NCBI GenBank assembly: GCA_023897205.1
Contig: JAHWDD010000009.1
Location: 62,001-126,000, forward strand
Source: Exophiala sp. HKRS030
Lineage: Eukaryota; Ascomycota; Eurotiomycetes; Chaetothyriales; Herpotrichiellaceae
DNA: 64,000 bases
Direction: 5' to 3'
Positions within the stretch are counted from its first letter, which is position 1. Each line of letters opens with the position of its first letter. The notes beneath the pieces are model-generated. The model ran no database searches. It had not been told where the DNA came from and saw only the letters and a program-made list of their open reading frames with translations. Below are positions 38,590-51,069 of this stretch, piece after piece. A program made the translations under genes and the position numbers.

Positions 38590-41209
38590 ACGCAATTCCA
38601 GTCGTCTCTGTCCCAGTCATACGATATTATTGATGTGAATGATCGCTGGACACAATGGTCATCGAATTCATTATCTGTCACTGCCGCTGAACTAGCCGGA
38701 TATTTCGGCGAGCGCCTTGGATGTTGAAGTAGTAAAGTTGGACCGAGTTCATAATTGTGTGCGAACGTGCATCATTACATGGATGCAACGATACTGCTAA
38801 TAACCACAATGAATGAGTAGACAATCCACTTAAATATGAATTCTGTTCAAGCCTACATTCTTCCTGAGCTATTGACTAAGTGCTAATAAACGTTAGTTCT
38901 CAAAATTCGTGCGGTTATGCATCTGTACACATCAATGCCCCTTGCGACACCAGTCTTGCATCCTTTCCTGGCAGGACAAGATGTGCCTCGCAAACATCCA
39001 ACGTGGTCATCCCTGCCACTGACGGCGGGGTGACGAGCATGAATGGAATTCCACATGTCCCAAAGTAGTTAGCTCCTTGCCAAGACGATCGCGATCTCCA
39101 CATCCCCGCACAGATGGCACCTAGGATGGTAATGATTTCAAGCAGCTCTCACGGATTACGGACCCGTCCCTGTGATACTGCGAGACCAGGGAGACATTGA
39201 CATTCTTACACTCTTGCACTCGTCCCCAGGAGAAGCCTACGAGGCCAAGACCTGGAACAAGACGCTGGTGGCTATTCAGGATATGGTTTTTACTCGTGTT
39301 CGACGAAAACTAGGCAGTTTCAGAAACTCTCGTTCATTGAAACACAGTTAGGTCGCAGGTAAGTACAGATACAATCTGAACCACAAACCATCACACTAAA
39401 ACTAAAACTACTTGGACCAACAAGCGTGCCGCCCCCCAGCCTGGCGTTCACAGGCTTCCCTCCTTAGCAAGGGCTTACAATGAGCCAAGGCGATTTTGAT
39501 CAGGGCATACGATCCGATCCATTGTTCGCTCCTTCAGCGTGGATGAGCACGGCTCTTTCGATTTTTCTCTCTTCGTCACGATTACCTCAGAAACCAAATT
39601 TCAACCATGCAACCTCTTCCGACTCGCCTTATGCTACCCAGTCCGAGAGCCCCTCCCGTCTACCATGTCACACTTCTGTATGACAGATGATTCACAACTG
39701 GTTCTTGAAGGCACTACCTACCTTTCGCCTATCTGTCGTTTTGGAAGGTGAGAAGTACTTTTTCCCTCTAGGCACCTACGGCGGTCCCGAGATTTCCTGG
39801 TAGGTTGTTCGAAATGCGTTACAACTCTGCATCTGAAAACCGCGTAAGGTCGGGAGGTGAAGATTCCTCTGGTAAGATATGCAAAGCCTCCAAGAACCCA
39901 GTGGCTTTTTTTGAGTTTGACTTCTTCTTCGGCCGACTGTGAACTCTACGATTACCACCCCCTTTCTTGAACCCTTCGACGGCGCCGGACCTGTCTACTG
40001 GTGCTTTGAGGAAGGTCGGACCGACCGACACCCGTGAGCGCTGGTGCTGTCGAACTACTTGCAGTATCCACTGGAGTCTCGAAAAGATCGTGCTCCATAA
40101 ACCATTAAGATTTATTGCCGGAACATGGCCAAGCGTTTCAGCCGCAGAGCTGTCCTCATCAAATCTCAGGCTTGATGTGATTTAGCGTCATCGCCTCAGA
40201 TGTCTCCATTCTACCTTTCAGCCAAGAAGTCTGGAGAAGAGGCTTGGTGCCTCGATGTCGAGGACGAGATATCAAAACGAACCCTGCATATGCCATCAGG
40301 ACTGGCTTGGGCGATACATGATTGGGGCTGTGGCAGGTACTAGTTGCATGATTAGTAGCCATGCTTGACATGGATAGCTGGCCACCCAAGCTTGTTCCCC
40401 TTGACTTGGCAGCATCGACAATTCTTCTGGTCGAAGTGCACCTTGCTCCCTCGCTTTCAGCACCTATCGAGTTCTTAATCCGTCACAGACAGGAGCTATT
40501 CGACTGTCAACTCACCTCCGAGCAAGCCTGAAGCTATGCATCCTGGTGAGTGCATAAGCATCTCTTGCATCTGAGTCGAATGGATTCACTTGCTGCCGAT
40601 TGAGGCGGCAGGTGGCACATGGCACGTCAGCTAGATACTGTGCTTCCTCTTCCAACACCAGCAAGCGATTGTCCAGTGTGATTGTATGATAACATTCCGT
40701 GCTGACTCGGGTTCGATTTAATTCCGGCTGACAGAGCTGCTCCATGTTCTGGGAGCAGTTATATCGACGAGAGATTCATATCATTAAACTACCTTCGTTG
40801 CTGCCTGGTGCCTATTCCAAGGTATCGGAGGTCTCTTTCACAAAATTGGTGAGTAGTGTAGGTGTCCGTTCCTTTCTGCTGACTGGTTTGGCTGGCTTTC
40901 AACACTGTGCATCAGCGTGACTTGTTTCCGGCTCAGGTCATGTCCTTGGTAGCTTTATTGCCCTCGCATTGTGACCAAACGAGCCAGCCTTGGTGATGGA
41001 TCAATGTTACGTCGCAGCCATAAGCAGCTCCATCCTGTATCGGAATAGTGTTACACCCACCCGGCTGCATTCATCTGGTGCAGGTCCCCGCTCTGATGTG
41101 TCTCTGTCTGTGCATGAACGACAACGTGAGAGGAAGAGTGAACAATGACAGTCGAGGACAGCAATTCCATCCACAGCCAACATGGGAGTGCTTTCATCTT
41201 CATTCATGT
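38590..41209. other. 2.6-kb intergenic region, no gene recognised
   Basis: Short frames only. One plus-strand open stretch at 39136-39351 (71 codons, no start) reads like coding sequence (ILRDQGDIDILTLLHSSPGE) but matches nothing I know and has no partner exons, so I do not call it a gene. No repeat or RNA gene was found. Confidence 0.4.
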
Positions 41210-42978
41210 TCACAGCCCTCTGCTACCCAGCTTGGAGTTCATCCCATATTTTTGCACCCCCTGATCACACGAGCTGTCGAGCCACAGGTACAGGCGCAAC
41301 ATTCTCTTCATACCCTGCCAAGGTAAGCAATCCAGTGAATAGATCTTCCTGCATGATTTTACCGCGTCCACAAACCCTTTTTCCTGCTCAACAGTTCCTG
41401 CAGCCATTGCTCCGATCATTGCTATCCACATCGTTGCCTCTTGGCCAGATTGAGAATGAGATATTGATCGGAGTGATTCGAGAAGCCTCCCGAGCAATAC
41501 CTCAACGGGCCAACTTGCTGATAGGGGGAACAATGCGGCGAGAGTGAAGAGGGCTATTGCCATGATCCATATCTCAGAAATACTATTCGCGCAAGTACTG
41601 GGGGATGTCAAGCAGCAAAGAACTCGGTGTTGGATCAGATTTTTCAGCGTGACTAAGTCCTTTGCTTTTGTGTTTCGACGATCCAGATTCGACGGACAAC
41701 CCTCAATCCACAGACATGCGATACGGATGAGGGTAACAATTTCAAGTATGTCTTCGTCAAGGTCAAGAATCATAAAAGCGGAAATATCCTGTTCTGCTTT
41801 CAATGGTTCGATCTTATGCAGAAGGAAATGAAGGGTTGAGCTCGGAAGGTCAAAACTCGGATGTTTGAGTACCTTTGATGACTCATGCACGTCGAAGAAA
41901 TGGACAGCTTCCGCATAACCCGGGGTTCGCATATTACGGAGACCACCTTTCAATGGGAGAAGATGTCTTAGCGCGGAGTAATGAGGGTCGCCCGTCGCTT
42001 GCTGACCCCAATAGTTGAGATATTGAAGATGTGAAAGGGGTGGATCGAAGACGCCCAAGACAGAAATCCCCTGCTCTTTTCTCAGCGTTTGACGACCATT
42101 CTCGATGGATTGTTCGCCAAAGGCAAAGAGAGTAGGACACGCCGGTCCTGCATCATTCTGCTTTGCCAGCGACAGGATGGCGAACAGCAGATCATCGGAA
42201 ATGGTTGAGGACTCACGCATCTCCCTCATCATCTCGCGGATGGTGGCATTGATGTGGCTGAGAAACATTGTTTGATACGACCGACCTGTTAGCCACTCTA
42301 GATCGAGACAGGTGGAAGCAACGATGGCATGTCGAACCAAAGGTACGTGGACCACGCGACGGAACCATGTGTGCGAGATCGGCTCAGCCACATCAGGACT
42401 GAGATAGAAGTTGAAAGATGGCCAGAACTTGTCTCGTGCTGCGCACATTAGCAACCCGAGAATCTCAGCCTCGTGCGTCTACACGTATTTGTACCTAGGG
42501 GGTGGGATCATGCTTCTTGGGGGAAGGGGAAAGACTATACCAAAGCAGACAATGTTCCTGACCTGCGGATCGTGCAAACCCTTCGAATAATCGGGTAACA
42601 GCCATTCCCGAGCAATTGAAAGTTGAGCGTCGCGCGATACGACCATTTCAGCGCATCTCCGAGTCCCAGCTTTGCCCAGATCGAGTGTCGAGTCATCCGT
42701 GGCTGTTATTGAAGCCCACAGCTCACGTCTCTTCCTCTCTCCTATGACACGCAAGAACTTGTCAGAATCAAGAAGGCTCATGCGCGGCAAAGGCAAAGGC
42801 AAAGCCAAAGGCAAGGGGTTTGGGTTGTTCGGTTGGTCTTACGAAAATTCCGCTGGTGCATACGGTTCCGCGCACGTTTTCGCACCACTGGATCCAAATC
42901 CTTCATGGGAGGTGTTTTCTCACTCGACCACGAGTCTATGCTCAGCGCACCGCGCTGATTCAAAGCCCTCACCGTCAT
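41210..42978 (-). CDS. Fungal transcription factor with bZIP-type basic region
   Basis: Three exons, 42978-42843, 42741-42563 and 42478-41210, giving 527 residues. Splicing intron 1 (donor GTAAGA, acceptor CATAG) restores the basic region RKRARNRMHQRNFRERKRR at residues 33-51, the N-x3-QR-x2-R pattern of bZIP proteins. The second intron starts GTCAGG and ends GTGTAG. After the basic region I see no clear leucine heptads; instead the chain continues into an alpha-helical C-terminal part (EAEILGLLMCAARDKFWPSF, INATIREMMREMRESSTISDD, LNYWGQQATGDPHYSALRHL) resembling fungal-specific transcription-factor domains of the PF11951 or DUF3425 kind. Probably nuclear. Intron 1 contains a TTTGCC hexamer repeat (about 42784-42806). 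Start could also be the Met at 42906. Confidence 0.82.
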
Positions 42979-44083
42979 ATCAGCCGCCGTCCGTCCGTCT
43001 ATGCCAGTCGTTCAGTTGGTCAGTTAGTCAGCACGCCTTTCCAGAGATGTAGACACAGCATCTTCTTCCTCCGACGTGGTCTCGAATATCAAAGCAGCTC
43101 ATGTCAGACGATCGACAGCAGGGATTCGCGGGACAAGGAAAGAGAAGAACAAGTTCAGCACAGTCTCATTCACTGGTGCTTGGCGTGCTACGTGGTTTAT
43201 TGATGCAGCACAAAGACATTGATGGAGCAAAACCCCAATGATTGATATGCAGATAATTTCGGAGACTTGGTTCTATGATTGGAAACACCTAATAAAAAAA
43301 TTAACGCAAGGGACTAGACGCGATGAGATTGAGGTTTTCTCCTGCTATGATTTGGACCGAGAATCGGATGGATGTTGGCCGCAGCTTAACGCCTACCCAG
43401 AGCCAATCATATCCACATACTCAGACAAGGATGTAAGTCAGACAAATGTGGAGACGGTATTGCGGCTGGCCTGACTTACCATCCAGCAAAGCCGGACTCT
43501 CAATTGATGGTGCAAGACGTCCTACCTCGACTCGCTAACTAGTTAGTGTGGCTTTATGGCCACATAGACGCTCTACTCGATTCAGAACATGTCAAGAGGA
43601 TCGGTGTCGTGATTTGTCGACATGTCATGTCCCTTGATAACAGGAGCTCCTGGCATATAGATCCTCCTCCACGAATGCTCTCTTTGTCCACATCGTCGCT
43701 GAGTAATAGATGCGGATCGGTCATGGGCTAAGTCCGTGACTCTGTGATTGTTTCCATTTGCGTTCCACAGTTTCGTCCAGGGCTTCGGTCGAGGCATGAT
43801 CGAGGCAGTCATGCACACAAGCAAGCCAGCATCATACAGCCATGCCGTCCTGACTCCTGAGGACCGAGAAATATAAGATGAGATGCAGACCTCCCTGGCT
43901 TCTCGATACGCCACAACGTGAGTAGACACAAACACAGAGACAGCTTCTCATTTCCAGCACAAGCCTAAGGCTACTTGTTCAAGACACTACTTCCATCCTC
44001 TCTCACAAACCCAACAAGCAAATCCAGTCGCCACACCAACGCCTTCCCTCCGACCTTCAGACACTCATTCCCCAATCGACGCA
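42979..44083. other. Divergent promoter region, no gene recognised
   Basis: No conserved frame. A TATA-like AAATATAAG lies at about 43868-43876, roughly 210 bases upstream of the SDR start. Otherwise nothing was identified. Confidence 0.45.
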
Positions 44084-44893
44084 ATGACAGACCCATCCTC
44101 TCTCGCAGGCAAAACCGCACTAGTGACAGGGGGATCACGGGGCATTGGGGCGGGAATCGCAATCCAACTGGCGAAAAAGGGCATCTCACGACTCGCGATC
44201 ACCTACGTCGGCAACCAAGCCGCCGCGGAAGCCACGCTCGCAACCATCCGGTCACTAGGGGTGAGCAAAGCGGTGTCTATCCAAGCAGACGTTCTAGACG
44301 CAGAGATCGGCACGAAGCTGATGGACGCGGTGCTGCGGGAGCTGGACACACGCACGCTGGACATTGTGGTCAACAACGCGGCGATCGTGAGCTTGGATCT
44401 GATCAAGCCGTTTGCCGAGACGACGGCGCAGACCTTCAACGCCGTCATGCAGGGCAATGCGTTTGCGGCCATGAATATCATCGCCGCCGCCCTGCCGCAT
44501 CTGCCCCCGCGCGGCGGCAGGGTCATCAACATCTCCAGCATCGCGTCCAAGCTGCCCAATGACGATCCCATGTTCGCCTATGGCGCGTCCAAGGCCGCCT
44601 TGGACAGTATCACCAGGTCGTTTGCCGCGAGTCTTGCCGTCAAGACCCTTGCGACGTTTAACTCGGTTAGTGTTGGTGGTACGGCCACCGATGGCGTCGT
44701 TGAAGCTGTCAAGGCGTATCCGCATCTTTTGGACAAAGCGTTGGCGGACTTTACGACGGAGAAGAGGTTGGCTGAGGTGGAAGAGATTGCGTATGTTGTT
44801 GCGTTTTTGGCAAGTGATGAGGCAAGATGGATCAATGGTGCGAATGTCCCGGTCAATGGTGGCCATCGTGAACTACTGGCTTTGCAAGGTTGA
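44084..44893 (+). CDS. Short-chain dehydrogenase/reductase
   Basis: Single-exon, 269 residues, a classical SDR. The cofactor motif TGGSRGIG is at 15-22, NNAA at 97-100, catalytic Ser in ISSIAS at 151-152 and YGASK with Tyr166 and Lys170. The C-terminal WINGANVPVNGGHR closes the fold and is the usual FabG-like end. The residue after strand 2 (YVGNQ) is not acidic, which suggests NADP(H) preference. Probable cytosolic ketoreductase; the substrate is unknown. The second half of the TGxxxGxG fold is well conserved and there is no intron. No partner enzyme lies nearby, so a pathway cannot be assigned. Confidence 0.92.
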   Translation: MTDPSSLAGKTALVTGGSRGIGAGIAIQLAKKGISRLAITYVGNQAAAEATLATIRSLGVSKAVSIQADVLDAEIGTKLMDAVLRELDTRTLDIVVNNAAIVSLDLIKPFAETTAQTFNAVMQGNAFAAMNIIAAALPHLPPRGGRVINISSIASKLPNDDPMFAYGASKAALDSITRSFAASLAVKTLATFNSVSVGGTATDGVVEAVKAYPHLLDKALADFTTEKRLAEVEEIAYVVAFLASDEARWINGANVPVNGGHRELLALQG

Positions 44894-45097
44894 TTCTTGA
44901 AACCCTGCTTATCGGAAGAGTGGTAGATAGACATATTATTCTCAGAGACTTGCTATACTATGCATGTGTATTGCGTGTGGCTTCTATGCTTGGTTGTGAT
45001 GCCTGGATAGTATACAAGCACGCAACTATGTGCGGGTTATAAAAGATCCATGCTTCATCTGGCAAACAACCCTATAGACCAACGCTTGGTCTTGCTT

Positions 45098-45703
45098 CTA
45101 GTGCTTGAAGATGCGATTAATCAGAGCAGCCAATGCCTTATTCCATTCCAATTCACGATGCAAGTAGGTTTGTTCCCATGTCGGAAGCTCAATCCATTCC
45201 TCTATCCGATTGTACATATCCGATGATAGCAATCCCCCTACATTAGCCGTCGATCGCGTCCTGTTGTTTCCTGCATTTTCAGCCATGTGTCGTTCAAAGC
45301 GCATCCGTGCAACTTGTCGGTGGATTCCGTTTCCGGAACAGCACTGTGCGCTGCTTGTCTTTTGCCATTCTGGCTTTTCATCCCAGGACCGTGGCCACTT
45401 GCTATCTTGACCCGAGTGTTCTGTATTCCGCTTGCGTAAAGTACCCCGTGCCACCAGAATATCGCAGATTGGCGTTTTAGATTTGACCGAAGTCGGGTAT
45501 GCCGACGAACAAGCTCCTTCATTTGAACGAGGCTGGTATTCCCAGACAGAAGCAGGACTTTCGGCCGGATATGAAGAAAGTTGCGGCGGCTGAATTGGCG
45601 AGGAATGAGAAGATCTTCCCTGGTAGACATTTTCGTCTTGGGCAAACAATGGATTTAGGATTGGTTGTATGTCTAGACATCGTGAACAACTGAGTAGTCC
45701 CAT
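45098..45703 (-). CDS. Hypothetical protein
   Basis: A 201-residue open frame from an ATG at 45703. The N-terminal 130 residues are Ser/Pro-rich and polar. The C-terminal 70 residues look more structured (MRFERHMAEN, SSDMYNRIEEWIELPTW, QTYLHRELEWNKALAALINR). I do not recognise the family. Support comes from frame length, an ATG start and the ordered helical C-terminus. The N-terminus may continue in an upstream exon. Short neighbours leave room for a gene here between the SDR and MAS2. Confidence 0.5.
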   Translation of the reverse strand: MGLLSCSRCLDIQPILNPLFAQDENVYQGRSSHSSPIQPPQLSSYPAESPASVWEYQPRSNEGACSSAYPTSVKSKTPICDILVARGTLRKRNTEHSGQDSKWPRSWDEKPEWQKTSSAQCCSGNGIHRQVARMRFERHMAENAGNNRTRSTANVGGLLSSDMYNRIEEWIELPTWEQTYLHRELEWNKALAALINRIFKH

Positions 45704-46146
45704 GATGTAGCAGTCGAAGGTGCTATCCTTTTGGAGAAGGTCGTAAGATGTCAGCCGGTAAGATTAAGAACGAATATAACTATACGACAAATAAGGATTG
45801 CAGTAAGATCAGTGGTGCATATTCCCTATGTTTTGGGTGCGAGTTGAGGGAGTTGAGGAACGAACAATCAGCATTGTGAGATGGAGCAGATTGATACTTT
45901 TGAATAGAGCTTGCTCTGAGATGACACGTCTGGCAGGAACAATGTAGTCATTCTTCTCCGTTGAGAAGGGGCGCCTTGCCACAGTCTGAACAAACAAGTA
46001 AGAAGTGTAGTGTGTAGTCCTGCGTCACAGAGTTGTGACATGGTTGTCTGATCCAAACACATGCATATTCGTGAGATTGTATGTGACACTCCGGTCATAA
46101 TATTAATACATTGACAGATATACATACCAAACGGGCGTCAAGACAA
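45704..46146. other. Intergenic, no gene seen
   Basis: Upstream of the hypothetical gene and downstream of MAS2. AT-rich, no conserved frame or repeat. Confidence 0.5.
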
Positions 46147-47898
46147 TCACAGTCGCCCCAGCTTCCATCTGGCTATTCTTGATTGAACATCTTCCCAAGA
46201 TATTGGCTTAGTGGCCCTTCCACTGGCCGGTTCGCCTTCTTGAATTACCACAGTTGGTGCCCCTGTACCGTGGCCTTTGTTGTCAATCTTACCGGTGAAG
46301 ATCTGCTTGGCCACCCGTCTCAAATCCGCGACTGTCAATGCGTCGATTCTATCACACATCTCCTTAACTCCAACTTTTCGTCCATGAACCTGGACCTGTC
46401 GACCAAGGTCTTCCAGTTCCACCAGACGAGACTCGAGATTCATCAACAGGCTGAATCGGAGTTGATTCTTGGCCCGGTTGACTTCTGCAATCTGGAGGCT
46501 TGCAAAACCAGAGTCTAAAGTTAATGATTGGAGTTCTCGGCAGATGACATCAACCATATGCCCAACTCTACCTGGCTCGCAAGCCGCAGCGACACCGAAC
46601 AAGCCGCTATCAGTGTAGCTGTGATTGAAAGCCACACAACTCTCAACCCAACCGTGTTGATTCAATACGTTGGTATACAATCGTGAGTACATGCCTTTTC
46701 CGGGCCCGCCTGCGGAAAAGGAGCCACCTCCACCGAGCAAAGTTTGCAGTGTCGCCTGTGCGTAGATGTCATCAGATGAGATGGGAAGTGCTTCAAAAGC
46801 AATGTGAACATGCGAAAGGGGTATCGAAAGATTATTCTGAGGTACTGGAAGGATCGGAAGAGCCAGGAAACCGCCTGTATAGTGGGATGGCTGCGAGAGA
46901 AGCGAAGGTGGACTGGGTTGAAGTAATGATGAGTCCAAAGGTGAAACGGTGGCTTGGTGGGGTGCCGAAGTAGAGAAGTTGTTGGAGCCCAGGAATTTGG
47001 AGAAACCTTTGCTGGACGCCGGTGCAGACTGACTTGATTGCAGAGTTGCGGATGAGACATTTGTGCCATCTTCTGTCTGTAGATCTGGTAGTGAAGGTCC
47101 AACACTGGCTTCCATATCACCAAAGTATTGCTCTGTCAGTCGTACGGCAAGACTATGATCAACACCGGCGAAAGCTACCACTATGCGTTCTGGTCGATAG
47201 AACTGAGACCGATATTTTCCAATCAGGCCTCTTGTGATATAAGGAAGTCTTTCTTTGGGACATAACAATGGGTGTCCCAAGGTATTGTCCTTGTATGCCG
47301 CCATGTGCATCAACTCGGGTATGATTAAATCCGGCTTGGACCAAATTTCTTGTATCTCATAATCAGCAGTCTGCAATTGCTGTTCGACTTCTTCGTCGGT
47401 GATGAGAGGATCGCGAATGGTTTCGGCGAGGAGGGCAATTGTACTCGGTACTGCAGAATTGAAGGTGGCGGACTGATACATCAATGCTTCACGAGAAGAT
47501 GCGCACTGAACATTGCCACCCAAGGCTTCAAGAGACTCAATCATCTGATCGGCGGCTTTGAACTTTGTTGACTTGAATGCTAACCGGTCCACGATGTGAC
47601 TGACTCCACTCAAAGATTCATCTTCGTATCTTGAACCCGCATCGATATAGACGCCAACACCAGAGAAAGGGCCGGGTAAGGATTCGGTGGCGACGCGAAC
47701 GCCATTAGGCAAGGTGGTGATATGATCTAGTTCGGCAGGATCCTGTTCTTGTAAGACGAAAGGATTGAATGATGAGAGTGGAATATCACTTACTCTCTGA
47801 TTTGGGTCTCGGATGGTTGCGTAAGATCGCCGTAGCGGTTTGATGGATTTCGCAGCTAACCTTGCATTTTGCAAAGCTCTGACAGCGACGGTACGCAT
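46147..47898 (-). CDS. MAS2: Mitochondrial processing peptidase alpha subunit
   Basis: Intronless. I take the start MRTVAVRALQNARLAAKSIK at 47898, an Arg-rich presequence ending near RRSYATIRD, for 583 residues; in-frame ATGs 32 and 41 codons upstream would give longer forms. The protein has the M16 fold. The zinc motif of active subunits is degenerate (HIVDRLAFKST instead of HxxEH), as expected for the non-catalytic alpha subunit. The glycine-rich substrate-binding loop is present (GGGGSFSAGGPGKGMYSRLY). With the beta subunit it removes presequences from proteins entering the matrix. A low-complexity Ser/Pro insert (SSATLQSSQSAPASSKG and following) between the two halves is common in filamentous fungi. 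The C-terminus ends QSRIARWKLGRL. Confidence 0.95.
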   Translation of the reverse strand: MRTVAVRALQNARLAAKSIKPLRRSYATIRDPNQRVSDIPLSSFNPFVLQEQDPAELDHITTLPNGVRVATESLPGPFSGVGVYIDAGSRYEDESLSGVSHIVDRLAFKSTKFKAADQMIESLEALGGNVQCASSREALMYQSATFNSAVPSTIALLAETIRDPLITDEEVEQQLQTADYEIQEIWSKPDLIIPELMHMAAYKDNTLGHPLLCPKERLPYITRGLIGKYRSQFYRPERIVVAFAGVDHSLAVRLTEQYFGDMEASVGPSLPDLQTEDGTNVSSATLQSSQSAPASSKGFSKFLGSNNFSTSAPHQATVSPLDSSLLQPSPPSLLSQPSHYTGGFLALPILPVPQNNLSIPLSHVHIAFEALPISSDDIYAQATLQTLLGGGGSFSAGGPGKGMYSRLYTNVLNQHGWVESCVAFNHSYTDSGLFGVAAACEPGRVGHMVDVICRELQSLTLDSGFASLQIAEVNRAKNQLRFSLLMNLESRLVELEDLGRQVQVHGRKVGVKEMCDRIDALTVADLRRVAKQIFTGKIDNKGHGTGAPTVVIQEGEPASGRATKPISWEDVQSRIARWKLGRL

Positions 47899-49094
47899 GC
47901 TGTCGGAGGATTGTAAGGAGGAGGTAGTGATGAATCCGAGGGTGTGAAGAGACTCAAGAATCGACTGAGTCTGAAGCGTGCGGATTGATTGCATGCGAAG
48001 GTCACAAGTAATTATTTCCACGCAGAAACTTATCGCCGATCCGACGACCGAGGAGAAAAAGCGGCCGCAGGCGGGAGCTTTTTCCGGTTAGCGTGGGCTA
48101 GGATTGCGAGGATGCGAGCCTACGAGCGCAAACAACGACAGATATGGGCACAACGGGGGTTGGCAGTCGGCCGAAGTACTGTACTCCGTAGGCGCAATTT
48201 GGGCAGGCAAACCTCGCCCATAGTCGCCTGAGTCGCCTCTCCCGGGGCGGGGCCGACGAGGTTGAGAAGAAACCATGGTTGGTGATGGTGGCCTCGTGAG
48301 AACCGCCATGTGAGAATTACCTATTTAGTGTCGACGCTTGATGACATCGACAAGCAGCTGCACTGAAGGATCAACTCAATCGAGACAAGCCACTTATGTA
48401 GCCAACATCTCAATCGGTTCTTAACTGGTCTCAAAGGACAAAAAGAACCGAGATAGACCATTTAACCTCTCGTTAATAGGTGGTTAATAAGGGCCTTGCA
48501 ATTCCGTCACTTGTCCAGTTCTCATCCTATCGTCCCTGTCTCGGGGTTATTTTCCTGCTTGATTAAATTATATCTCAGATGTGTGATTAACACTGTGATC
48601 ACGCACGTCCATCAACGTATGATCGACATCGACATCGACATCGAGTTACGCCCTCCATTGCTGTCTGGAACATTACCTCGTGCCTGTAATTTATCAAAGC
48701 TGGGTCTCTGGGTCAAACCAGGCGACAAGGGACTTTCAGTTGCTAGGTACAGCCCTGGAGCTATTGGGGCCACTCTCCGGGTAACGACCGTCATCACTTA
48801 GGTGCCAACCCACCTTTAATTCCGACCGCCCGGTACAACTCCTAGCGCCTGAGACGCCCAAAGGCATCACCCCAAGGGGCCCACAAGTGCCCAACTTGCC
48901 CCTAGATCTCGAACCTCTTCCCAACCACGGCCCCCGAATCTCCAACCGGCCTGCCCTGTGCGACCCCTCGACCCCATATATGCAATCCTTGCCGCACCAC
49001 AGCAAGTAGGCATCCAGCTGGCATCCATTTTGTGTCCATTTGTCACCCACTTCAACCTGTCCTCGTCTCGATCGTCGACGATACATCATATCCC
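47899..49094. promoter_or_regulatory. Bidirectional MAS2 / FHA-RING promoter region
   Basis: The region holds one TACTCCGTA motif at 48182-48190 and a triple GACATC hexamer at about 48633-48650. The plus-strand frame of the next gene extends to 49032 only through a GTG codon, so its ATG at 49095 is used. No other gene was found. Confidence 0.45.
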
Positions 49095-51069
49095 ATGATC
49101 TCTTCACCTGCGCCCGTCACCTCCCCAGCAGGGACAGATCTACATACAACCAGTTCCAGACGTCGTGGTCTGAGTTACTTTCGTGCCTTCTCTCACTCCC
49201 GCTCAGGCACCACTTCACCGAATGAGCCTTCCCGCTCACCGAGGCATTATTTTCAGCGATCCCTCAGCTACAACAACGACCACCGCCCACTCCACTCGAA
49301 TCTGACGACGCGACGTCGAAGTAACTCTCGTCCGAACGAACCTACGAGTCCTCTTGGGGGAGGAATCCCTATCGCCTCGTCGCCGCAGGAACAAATCCGT
49401 GCCTTCACACCGACTGCAGTCGAGAGACCCGAGACAACCGAAACAACGACAACCACCGAGCCCACTGTTGCTGATCCTGCACTGACCACAACCTCAACCT
49501 CAACCTCATCAACCGGCGAAGAGAACATGGCAAGACACAGGAATTCAACTCTGCGCAGGCACACCACCAGCAGCCACCAGCAGCCACCCTCGACAGCCCC
49601 AGAAACGACCGATCCTTCCTCCAGACCCACGAATCCCAGAACTCAATCTGCAAGAGGCCATGCAGGCAATACTGAGGGCGAAGCGAGAACACAGTTACCT
49701 GCCATTCGATTACATTCTCACCAAGAAGCTCGGAATGGAAGACCCTCCCTCACCTTCAGCCCCATTTCCCGAACTTTGCCAACCGAGGACTCGACCATCC
49801 GCGTAGGCCGATACTCAGAACGAGAAGGCGTTCCCCTTGCTAATCCTACCGCCCCTTCCGATGCGCCTGTGGGTTTCAAGTCCAAGGTGGTCAGTCGTAA
49901 GCATTGCGAGTTCTCCTTCGTTGATGGTCAATGGCAAATCAGAGATGTTGCCAGCTCCTCCGGAACATTTCTCAACCACATCAGGCTGAGCCAACCAAAT
50001 ACCGAGTCAAGATTATTTCCTATCAAGGATGGTGATATTGTGCAACTTGGCATCGACTTCCGTGGTGGCGAAGAAATGATCTTCCGCTGCGTCAAAATTA
50101 GGATCGAGTGTAATCGAGCCTGGCAGAAGAAGCCAAATAATTTCAAGTATGTTCCAACCTGCCATTATCAAGAATTGCTCTGCTAACTATCTTAAAGCAA
50201 GAGTCGCCATCAGCAATTACAAAGCCTGGCCAAAGATGAACCTTCGGCGGATTCTAATAGTAGCGAATGCTCCATCTGTCTTGGCTCAGTCCTGGTACGT
50301 TTCCTATGATTCTTCTACGGACCATCTCTAACTAACCATCTAGCCCTGTCAAGCACTCTTTGTTGCACCGTGTGCCCATGTATGGCACTATAAATGTATT
50401 CGTCCTTTGCTCGAAGGCAGGAATAGCTCTTACCCACAGTTCCAATGTCCTAATTGTAGAGCATATTCCGATCTGGCCGCCGATGTCGACATTGCCCAGT
50501 CTGACATCGACGAGTGGATGGACGGTCCTGAAGACGATCGAAGTCAAATACCAGTAACCAACGAGGCAAACAATAACGAAACCCATGCGAGTGTCAACAC
50601 CAACGCGACACAGCAAATTACCGATGAAACCGAGGCTGACTTATCCACTGCCGGCGCCTCCATTGAGGCATTACGGTCTTCTTTGACGAACAGTCTTGTG
50701 AATAATTCTACTTCCCAACCACCTGCCTCGAATGATGCCCCTAGCTCTCCCTCGTCTATGCGAGGTAGTGGTCTACTGGCTCGCCGACAAGCAGCGTATC
50801 CCGCTTCTCCAGAAGCGCAGGCGATGAATGGCAATATCAATATCCCAGATCGACCTGGACAGGACGATGCCAACGTGCAGCTTGATCATCAGCGAACAAG
50901 AACACAGACGCCAGACCCTGAACAAACACCATCTGGGGAAGGTCCGTTGACCCCCAGAAATAATGCTGGACCTTTCGTATTTGACGGAAGTGCCGGAAGG
51001 ACAGATGGTCAGCGACTAGTTGTACCTGGCATTCCCGAGGTTACGAATGGTACCCATACTTCCATCTAA
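49095..51069 (+). CDS. FHA-RING E3 ubiquitin ligase, Dma1/Dma2 family
   Basis: Three exons, 49095-50146, 50198-50294 and 50344-51069, with 51- and 49-nt introns (GTATGT...TTAAAG; GTACGT...ATCTAG), giving 624 residues. Residues 1-240 are Ser/Thr-rich and disordered. The FHA domain follows (STIRVGRYSE, SKVVSRKHCEF, SSSGTFLNHIRLS), which binds phosphothreonine. The RING-H2 finger is C375, C378, C393, H395, H398, C401, C418 and C421 (CSIC...CAHVWHYKC...CPNC). This order is that of yeast Dma1/Dma2, relatives of human RNF8 and CHFR, which act in the mitotic spindle-position and septin checkpoints. The C-terminal 200 residues are disordered. The two introns split the RING, so no single frame shows it whole. 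Confidence 0.95.
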
